Translations under genes and position numbers: made by a program
DNA from: an uncultured Clostridia bacterium
GTDB taxonomy: Bacteria; Bacillota; Clostridia; Oscillospirales; CAG-272
Length of the DNA stretch: 10,117 bases
Reading direction: 5' to 3'
NCBI GenBank assembly: GCA_947627815.1
Contig: CANQXN010000056.1
Location: 1 to 10,117 of the forward strand
The notes under the pieces: generated by a model
Told to the model about the DNA's origin: nothing
Database searches by the model: none
What the model saw: only the letters and a program-made list of their open reading frames with translations
Shown: one piece after another, positions 4,713-10,117 of the stretch
Position numbering within the stretch: the stretch's first letter is position 1
Layout of the letters: the number at the start of each line of letters is the position of its first letter

Positions 4713-7157
4713 ATGATTCAAACGGTATCGGTGTATATTCTCAATGCGCCCAAACAGCTGGATCGTGCGTTTGATTATTATATTCCGGCTGACTTGTCAG
4801 GCAAGGTTGCCTGCGGCGACATCATTACCGTTCCTTTTGGCGGCGGCAACAGACATCGCGCCGCGCTTGTAGTCGGCATCAGTGAAGCAGAAAACACGGA
4901 CAGGCTGAAGCCGATCATTTCCAAGGCCTCTGTTTTTCTTTCCGAAGAAGAATATAAACTTGTTTTCTTTCTCAAAGATCGTACTTTTTGTACCGTCAGT
5001 GACGCGGTACACACCATTTTGCCGCCGGCCGTGATTTCAAAGATCAACGAGAGCTACCAGATTACAGAAAAATCCATGACGGTAGAGACGGTGAATCACA
5101 AAGCGTTTTTGGTGTGGCAATATATCCGCGATACGGCGGATGTAACCGAGGGTATGCTGCGCCGTCATTTCGGAACAGAAGTCCAAGAGGTTCTCTCGTT
5201 TCTTTTGGAACATGAGTTTGTTCGGGTTTATTCCGAAGTCACAGCATCCAAAAATATCAAGAACATTGAATGGGTATCCTTGTCCTTCCCTGTCGCGGAT
5301 TTGGATGCGGTTTTGAAAAAAAACAAAATCAGATCAGTTAATCAGCTTGAAATAATCAACTATATTGCAAAAAAAGGTACTGTTTCAACCGAAGAACTTC
5401 GTTCGGAACTCAATGTTCAGCCAAGACAGATCAAAGCGCTGGCCGAGCGCCGCCTCGTTTTGCTTTCCAAAGAAGTGTCTTATCGCAAACCGTATAAGGT
5501 GGGGTCGACACAAGCGCCGCCCCCCTTGAACGATTGCCAAAAGCAAGCGTATGACACGATTTTCTCGTATTTGAATACCGGCAAGCCGGAAGCGGTGCTT
5601 CTTCACGGCGTGACAGGCAGCGGAAAAACACGCGTTATTAAAGAAATGATCGACGCTGTGATTGCACAAGGCAAACAGATCATTTTCTTGGTTCCGGAGA
5701 TTGCGCTGACACCGCAAACGGTTGCCATTTTTTGTTCTTATTACCATGACCGTGTAGCGGTTCTTCACTCTTCCCTTTCCGCAGGTGAAAAATATGATGC
5801 GTGGCGGCGGATCAGAAACGGTGAGGTGGATCTCTGCATCGGTACCCGTTCGGCCATTTTTGCCCCTTTTTCCCGGCTTGGTATGATTGTCATGGATGAA
5901 GAACACGAACACACCTATAAATCGGATCAAAGTCCGCGTTATCATGCTTTAGATGTTGCCCGTTACCGTGTGACATATCACAACGCCCTTTTGCTTCTTT
6001 CCTCTGCCACGCCATCGATTGACAGCTATTATAAGGCCAAAAGCGGATTATATCATTTGGTCGAGATGCCGGAACGGGCCACCGGACAGCCGCTGCCTGA
6101 AACCATCATTACCGATTTGCGCAGCGACGCTGCCGCAGGCAATACCTCGCCGGTCGGCCTGCTTTTGCAGGATGCTTTGAAGACATGTCTTTCCCGTCAT
6201 GAACAGAGCATATTTTTCATTAACAGACGGGGATTTCATCATTTTCTGAACTGCCCGTCATGCGGCTATGTGATTACCTGTCCCCGTTGCAGTGTCTCTT
6301 TAACGCATCATATGCGACAGGGGAAAAATCAGCTTGTTTGTCATTATTGTGGGTATACACAGGATATTCCCGCCGCCTGCCCCTCGTGTGGCTCTGATTC
6401 GTTTGCTTTTATCGGGTTTGGCACGCAGCTTGTACAGGAAGCGTTGAACCGCGATTTTCCCGAGGCAACGGTCATGCGCATGGATGCCGATACGACCGGC
6501 AAAAAGCTTTCTTATGAAAAAATGCTGGAAGAATTTCGTTTGGGAGAGGCGGATATTCTTTTGGGAACCCAAATGGTCACCAAGGGGCATGACTTCCCCA
6601 ATGTGACGCTGGTCGGCGTTCTTCTGGCGGATACTACCTTATATTTAGATGATTACCGCGCCAATGAGCGAACCTTCCAGCTGATTACCCAGGTGATTGG
6701 CCGGGCCGGGCGTTCAGAAAAACAGGGCCGCGCTATCATTCAGACCTATAATCCCGATCACCCCATGCTTTTATTGGCGGCGGCACAGGATTATGTGTCT
6801 TTTTATGAGGAAGAAATTGCCATGCGGCGGGCGCTGGTTTTTCCGCCCTTCTGCGATATGGTGCTGTTGGAATCGTCTTCCACAGATGAGATTTTTTTAC
6901 AGAAAATCGTCATTGAGATGAGCAAACAGTTGAAAAAAAATCTCGATGGTCCGTATCAGGATGTCAAAGTTGTTGTTTTCGGCCCCTTTGAAGCGCCGAT
7001 TTATAAGGTGAACGATATTTATCGGATGCGTTTTGTGATCAAGTGCAAAAATAACAAGCGAACCAGAGAAATGCTCCGAGATGTGTTAAACGATGCGATC
7101 CGACGCTTTGGCAACAAAGCATCTGTATATATTGATATGAATCCGAATAGCTTATAA
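4713..7157 (+). CDS. priA: Primosomal protein N' (PriA helicase)
   Basis: Superfamily 2 DNA helicase (3' to 5') that recognises stalled replication forks and D-loops and starts reloading of the replicative helicase. It is 814 aa, a normal length for Bacillota. The N-terminal 3'-end-binding domain shows F-D-Y-Y-I-P and V-P-F-G (about 20-42); a winged-helix region follows to about 255. The helicase core has Walker A G-V-T-G-S-G-K-T (299-306), G-T-R-S-A-I-F-A-P (377-385), the D-E-E-H box (395-398), S-S-A-T-P-S (430-435), G-T-Q-M-V-T-K-G-H-D-F (618-628) and Q-V-I-G-R-A-G-R (660-667). A zinc-binding insert carries eight cysteines in four C-x-x-C pairs (514/517, 523/526, 543/546, 556/559), enough for two zinc ions. 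Nothing essential is missing. The ATG matches the usual PriA N-terminus, though the nearest good ribosome site is 14 nt away. def begins 37 nt downstream. Confidence 0.97.
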   Translation: MIQTVSVYILNAPKQLDRAFDYYIPADLSGKVACGDIITVPFGGGNRHRAALVVGISEAENTDRLKPIISKASVFLSEEEYKLVFFLKDRTFCTVSDAVHTILPPAVISKINESYQITEKSMTVETVNHKAFLVWQYIRDTADVTEGMLRRHFGTEVQEVLSFLLEHEFVRVYSEVTASKNIKNIEWVSLSFPVADLDAVLKKNKIRSVNQLEIINYIAKKGTVSTEELRSELNVQPRQIKALAERRLVLLSKEVSYRKPYKVGSTQAPPPLNDCQKQAYDTIFSYLNTGKPEAVLLHGVTGSGKTRVIKEMIDAVIAQGKQIIFLVPEIALTPQTVAIFCSYYHDRVAVLHSSLSAGEKYDAWRRIRNGEVDLCIGTRSAIFAPFSRLGMIVMDEEHEHTYKSDQSPRYHALDVARYRVTYHNALLLLSSATPSIDSYYKAKSGLYHLVEMPERATGQPLPETIITDLRSDAAAGNTSPVGLLLQDALKTCLSRHEQSIFFINRRGFHHFLNCPSCGYVITCPRCSVSLTHHMRQGKNQLVCHYCGYTQDIPAACPSCGSDSFAFIGFGTQLVQEALNRDFPEATVMRMDADTTGKKLSYEKMLEEFRLGEADILLGTQMVTKGHDFPNVTLVGVLLADTTLYLDDYRANERTFQLITQVIGRAGRSEKQGRAIIQTYNPDHPMLLLAAAQDYVSFYEEEIAMRRALVFPPFCDMVLLESSSTDEIFLQKIVIEMSKQLKKNLDGPYQDVKVVVFGPFEAPIYKVNDIYRMRFVIKCKNNKRTREMLRDVLNDAIRRFGNKASVYIDMNPNSL

Positions 7158-7194
7158 CAAATCAAAAACCATGATATTAAAGGAATAAAGAAAT

Positions 7195-7683
7195 ATGGCA
7201 TTGTTGAAAATAGTTACTGAAGAAAATCCACTTCTGCGCAAAAAAAGCAAACCTGTCACCGAGATCAACGAGCGGATTCTCACGCTTCTGGACGATATGG
7301 CCGAAACCATGAGAAAAGCAGATGGCGTCGGACTGGCCGCTGTTCAGGTGGGTGTGTTGCGCCGCATTGTGGTAATCGAGACAGAACCCGGGCAACTGAT
7401 TGAACTGATCAATCCGCGCATCATTGAGTCTTCCGGCAAACAGCGCAGTCAGGAAGGGTGCCTGTCGCTGCCGGGAAAGTGCGGCATTACCGAACGCCCG
7501 AAAAATGTCACCGTCGAGGCGATGGATCGGCATGGTCAGATTTTTACGATTTCCGGATCGGATCTTTTAGCGAAAGCTTTTTGCCACGAGATCGATCATT
7601 TGGATGGCATTCTCTATACAGACATTGCAAAACGGATGCTGACACGAGAGGAAATGGCCGCAGAAGCGGATGAGGAAGACTGA
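7195..7683 (+). CDS. def: Peptide deformylase
   Basis: Metalloenzyme that removes the formyl group from the N-terminal formyl-Met of nascent proteins at the ribosome. It is 162 aa. All three family motifs are present: motif 1 G-V-G-L-A-A-V-Q-V-G (44-53), motif 2 E-G-C-L-S-L-P (87-93) with metal ligand Cys89, and motif 3 H-E-I-D-H-L-D-G (131-138) with ligands His131 and His135 and catalytic Glu132. The Leu in motif 2 and the Val in motif 1 are at positions known to vary. The acidic tail ends E-A-D-E-E-D. AAAGGA about 10 nt upstream supports the ATG. It lies 37 nt after priA and 33 nt before fmt; def and fmt side by side is the classic arrangement, because one adds and the other removes the formyl group. 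Confidence 0.97.
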   Translation: MALLKIVTEENPLLRKKSKPVTEINERILTLLDDMAETMRKADGVGLAAVQVGVLRRIVVIETEPGQLIELINPRIIESSGKQRSQEGCLSLPGKCGITERPKNVTVEAMDRHGQIFTISGSDLLAKAFCHEIDHLDGILYTDIAKRMLTREEMAAEADEED

Positions 7684-7702
7684 TCGGCACAACCCGAAAA
7701 CC

Positions 7703-7711
7703 AAGGAGGTG
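7703..7711 (+). promoter_or_regulatory. Near-perfect Shine-Dalgarno of fmt
   Basis: AAGGAGGTG, the fullest match to the 16S anti-Shine-Dalgarno sequence in the window, ends 5 nt before the fmt ATG at 7717. It fixes the start and suggests efficient initiation compared with its neighbours. Confidence 0.85.
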
Positions 7712-7716
7712 GACGA

Positions 7717-8667
7717 ATGAGGATTTTATTTATGGGAACGCCGGATTTTGCCGTAAAGCCGCTTCAGGCACTGGCGGCGGCATATCATGTGGTGGCCGTT
7801 GTCACCCAGCCGGATAAACCACGGGGGCGGCACGGCACGCCAACGCCTTCCCCGGTCAAAGCGGCGGCCGGGGCATTGTCCATTCCTGTATATCAGCCGC
7901 AACGGCTCAAGGATAACGCCTTTCTTGAAGATCTGACATCGATCGATCCGGAAATGATTGTTGTGGCGGCCTACGGAAAAATTCTGCCGGCTTATGTGCT
8001 ACAGTATCCCAAGTTTGGCTGTATCAATCTGCACGGTTCTCTTTTGCCCAAATATCGGGGAGCGGCGCCGATCCAACGCGCGATTATGAACGGCGAGTCT
8101 CTGACCGGCGTGACCACCATGCAAATGGCGGAGGGGCTGGATACCGGGGATATGCTGGAAAAAGCCGAAACCGTGATTGCCGAAGACGACAATTTCGAAA
8201 CGGTTCATGACCGTTTATCCGAGATGGGTGCTTCCCTGCTGGTATCTACGATTCATAAGCTGGTTGAAGGCACTCTTGTGCCGCAAAAACAGGATGACGC
8301 GGAGGCGACATATGCGGCTAAAATTGAAGATGCCGACTGCGCGCTGGATTTTCAAAAAAGCGCTCAAGAGCTTTTCCATACGATTCGCGGGCTTTCCCCC
8401 TTTCCGCTGTCCTATTGTACCCATAAAAACAAAAGGCTGAAAATCCTGGATGCCCGGGCAATTTGTGAAGAAGCGCTGACAGAGACTCAACGGACGGCTC
8501 CTGTCGGCACGGTGCTTGACTGTTCCCACGGCGCTGTTCTGGTTCGCTGCGGGCGGGGCGCGCTTTCGGTTCTCAAAGTGCTGCCGGAAGGGAAAGGACG
8601 GATGTCCGCCGCTGATTTTATCAACGGACGGCAAATCACACCGGGTGACAGACTGTTGCCGGGATAA
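7717..8667 (+). CDS. fmt: Methionyl-tRNA formyltransferase
   Basis: Transfers a formyl group from 10-formyltetrahydrofolate to Met on initiator tRNA, so that translation starts with formyl-Met. It is 316 aa, the usual length. The N-terminal formyltransferase domain opens with F-M-G-T-P-D-F-A-V (5-13), followed by V-T-Q-P-D-K-P-R-G-R (29-38), a loop known in this family to contact the tRNA. Next come A-Y-G-K-I-L-P (85-91) and the catalytic core I-N-L-H-G-S-L-L-P-K-Y-R-G-A-A-P-I-Q (103-120), with Asn104 and His106 and with Asp142 in L-D-T-G-D as the third catalytic residue. The C-terminal OB-like domain spans roughly 205-312, with R-G-L-S-P-F-P (224-230) near its start. All key residues are intact. 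The Zn peptidase gene starts 21 nt after the stop. Confidence 0.97.
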   Translation: MRILFMGTPDFAVKPLQALAAAYHVVAVVTQPDKPRGRHGTPTPSPVKAAAGALSIPVYQPQRLKDNAFLEDLTSIDPEMIVVAAYGKILPAYVLQYPKFGCINLHGSLLPKYRGAAPIQRAIMNGESLTGVTTMQMAEGLDTGDMLEKAETVIAEDDNFETVHDRLSEMGASLLVSTIHKLVEGTLVPQKQDDAEATYAAKIEDADCALDFQKSAQELFHTIRGLSPFPLSYCTHKNKRLKILDARAICEEALTETQRTAPVGTVLDCSHGAVLVRCGRGALSVLKVLPEGKGRMSAADFINGRQITPGDRLLPG

Positions 8668-8688
8668 TTTTTTGAGGAGACAGATTTT

Positions 8689-9396
8689 ATGGATATTTTT
8701 ATTTATTACGGTATTCTCCTTCTTTGTATGCTGATTTCGATCGGAGCGCAGATCCGCGTCAGCACCGCCTATGCGAAATACAGCAAGGTGGCAGCGCACA
8801 ACGGCTTGACAGGCGCTATGGCGGCCAGGCACATTCTTGACAGCCACGGGCTGTATCATGTACAGATTGAGCCGATCCGCGGCAAAATGACCGATCATTT
8901 TGATCCGCGTGCCAATGTGGTGCGGCTGTCCGAAGGCGTTTATCAGGTCAGCTCGGTGGCGGCTGTGGGGATTGCCGCCCATGAATGCGGTCACGCTATC
9001 CAGTATGCTGAAAAATATGCGCCGCTGCGTTTTCGCAATGCCATCGTAAAATCCACCAATTTCTGTTCCAATATTTCGTTTCTTCTGATTCTGATCGGCC
9101 TTGTGATTTCTGTGATAAGCGAAGCGTCCTATGCGATCGGCACCTATTTTATTTATGCCGGCATCATCGCCTTTGCCGCCGTCGCGTTTTTTCAATTGGT
9201 AACGCTTCCCGTGGAATTTAACGCTTCCCGCCGGGCGCTTGTCACCATTGAGAATGGTCATATGCTTTCTGACAGTGAACGGCAGGGCGCGCGCAAAGTG
9301 CTTTCGGCCGCCGCGATGACATATGTAGCGGCTTTGGTCGTGTCTTTGCTTCAGTTGCTCCGGCTTGTGCTTATTTTCGGAGACCGAAAGCGGTAA
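8689..9396 (+). CDS. Membrane zinc metallopeptidase (YugP / Zn_peptidase_2 family)
   Basis: A 235-aa membrane protein of the family named after B. subtilis YugP; its substrate is not known. It has an N-terminal hydrophobic segment (about 5-21) and the zinc-protease motif H-E-C-G-H-A-I-Q (98-105), in which His98 and His102 would bind zinc and Glu99 would be the catalytic base. Two further membrane segments follow (about 130-146 and 150-172). The conserved L-P-V-E-F-N-A-S-R-R-A (173-183) may supply a third ligand at Glu177, and a last hydrophobic stretch (about 206-230) ends in a basic tail. GAGGAG 9 nt upstream supports the ATG. It lies 21 nt after fmt and 6 nt before rsmB, a position I associate with Clostridia rather than Bacillus, where fmt and rsmB are adjacent. 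The family is clear; the role is inferred only as membrane proteolysis. Confidence 0.92.
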   Translation: MDIFIYYGILLLCMLISIGAQIRVSTAYAKYSKVAAHNGLTGAMAARHILDSHGLYHVQIEPIRGKMTDHFDPRANVVRLSEGVYQVSSVAAVGIAAHECGHAIQYAEKYAPLRFRNAIVKSTNFCSNISFLLILIGLVISVISEASYAIGTYFIYAGIIAFAAVAFFQLVTLPVEFNASRRALVTIENGHMLSDSERQGARKVLSAAAMTYVAALVVSLLQLLRLVLIFGDRKR

Positions 9397-9402
9397 AAGA
9401 AT

Positions 9403-10117
9403 ATGAACGCCCGAAAAATTGCATATGAAACACTGATGCTCTGTGAAAAAGAGCATCAGTTTTCCAATCTTGCGGTAAACAATGGGATCAAACGGTATGC
9501 GCTGACAGGACACGATCGCGTTTTCTATACGCGGTTGGTCTACGGCGTTATCGAAAAGAAACTTACGCTCGATTATCTCATAGGTCAGTATACAGAAAAA
9601 TCGATCAACCGGCTTGATCAAGCGGTGCTTTTGATTCTGCGTCTTTCTTTTTATCAGTTATATTTTTGCGACAAAATACCCGAAAGCGCCGTCGTTTCTG
9701 AGAGTATGAAACTGGCCGGTCAATACGCATCGCGGGCAAAAGGTTTTATTAACGCGATATTGCGGCATGTTTGCTGGGAAAAAATGCCCCTGCCGCAGGG
9801 GCGGCTCTCTGACATCGAAAGTCTGTCGGTTGCCTATTCTATCAATTTGGACATTTGTCAATTGCTCACAGAGCAATATCCTGACAAAGTAAAAGCCATT
9901 CTCGATGGATACCAAACGAATCCCGCTGTTTCTGTCAATGTGAATGTCTTAAAAAACAGTCGCGCCGATTTTTTAACGCGGTTCCCGAAGGCGCTTCCCT
10001 GCCGTTATTCTCCGACGGGCGCTCGGGTTCCTGCCTCGGCGTCTGCCGAATCTTTGTCTTTTTTGAAAGACGGACTGGCGTTTGTTCAGGACGAAGCCTC
10101 ACAGCTTGCTGTTATGG
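9403..10117 (+). CDS. rsmB: 16S rRNA m5C967 methyltransferase RsmB, 5' part, cut by the window edge
   Basis: The reading frame from the ATG at 9403 stays open to the last base, giving 238 codons of a family that is normally about 440 aa. The complete enzyme methylates C967 (E. coli numbering) of 16S rRNA with S-adenosylmethionine. The visible part starts M-N-A-R-K-I-A-Y-E-T-L and contains the NusB-like helical domain, roughly residues 1-130, with R-L-V-Y-G-V-I-E (44-51) and A-K-G-F-I-N-A-I-L-R (111-120). A linker follows, then F-V-Q-D-E-A-S-Q-L-A (227-236), the marker at the entrance to the methyltransferase domain. The SAM-binding motifs and catalytic cysteines would lie beyond the window. 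The usual R-V-N that follows the linker reads V-N-V-N here. The start is only 6 nt after the upstream stop and has a weak ribosome site, so translation is probably coupled. Confidence 0.92.
   Translation, partial: MNARKIAYETLMLCEKEHQFSNLAVNNGIKRYALTGHDRVFYTRLVYGVIEKKLTLDYLIGQYTEKSINRLDQAVLLILRLSFYQLYFCDKIPESAVVSESMKLAGQYASRAKGFINAILRHVCWEKMPLPQGRLSDIESLSVAYSINLDICQLLTEQYPDKVKAILDGYQTNPAVSVNVNVLKNSRADFLTRFPKALPCRYSPTGARVPASASAESLSFLKDGLAFVQDEASQLAVM

Noticed and set aside
5385..5945. A 186-codon minus-strand frame inside priA
   Set aside because: It overlaps the helicase core of priA, where Walker A and the D-E-E-H box are intact; composition is shadow-like.
7325..7354. Val in place of the common Pro in deformylase motif 1, as a sign of an inactive paralogue
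   Set aside because: That position varies in active enzymes (Thr in E. coli), and all metal ligands and the catalytic Glu are present.
8215..9621. A 468-codon open frame on the minus strand across fmt, the Zn peptidase gene and the start of rsmB
   Set aside because: It is antisense to three clear genes, crosses their boundaries, has no recognisable domain and reads as low-complexity basic/aromatic sequence typical of a shadow frame.

Overview
The window looks like an ordinary chromosomal housekeeping region of a Gram-positive bacterium (Bacillota). It is probably from the class Clostridia, and possibly Oscillospirales-like. The grounds are the gene order yicC-remA-gmk-rpoZ-priA-def-fmt-(YugP-type Zn peptidase)-rsmB, sigma-A-type promoters, purine-rich Shine-Dalgarno sites, TTG start usage and moderate base composition. 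The placement comes from gene content and order only; no similarity search was possible.

Layout. Positions 1-103 are the downstream edge of something outside the window plus an A/T-rich upstream region, with no recognisable gene. A DMT/EamA-family membrane transporter follows on the + strand (about 176-1114), with its own predicted promoter. It converges on asd (- strand, 1165-2250), and the two share a strong bidirectional hairpin terminator (1120-1161). Positions 2251-2426 hold a compact divergent promoter region with two perfect TTGACA-17-TATAAT promoters back to back, one driving asd and one driving the long + strand cluster. From 2427 to the right edge everything is on the + strand and closely spaced: yicC, remA, gmk, rpoZ, a 102-bp gap with a 12-bp-stem hairpin, then priA, def, fmt, a membrane Zn metallopeptidase, and rsmB, which runs off the window at 10117. 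No stretch longer than 300 bp lacks a gene.

How the genes fit together. The cluster serves core information processing: RNA turnover (YicC), a small DNA-binding regulator (RemA), GMP phosphorylation (Gmk), an RNA polymerase subunit (RpoZ), replication restart (PriA), processing and formylation of initiator Met (Def, Fmt) and 16S rRNA methylation (RsmB). Asd makes aspartate semialdehyde for lysine/diaminopimelate, threonine and methionine, so the divergent region joins amino-acid and cell-wall precursor supply to the growth-related cluster.

I saw no mobile element, CRISPR array, tRNA, rRNA, riboswitch or defence-like system, and no candidate for an undescribed multi-gene system. The points worth a second look are modest: the symmetric divergent promoter region, the hairpin between rpoZ and priA where Bacillus carries coaBC, the promoter lying inside the longest reading of the transporter, and motif deviations in Gmk and RsmB.
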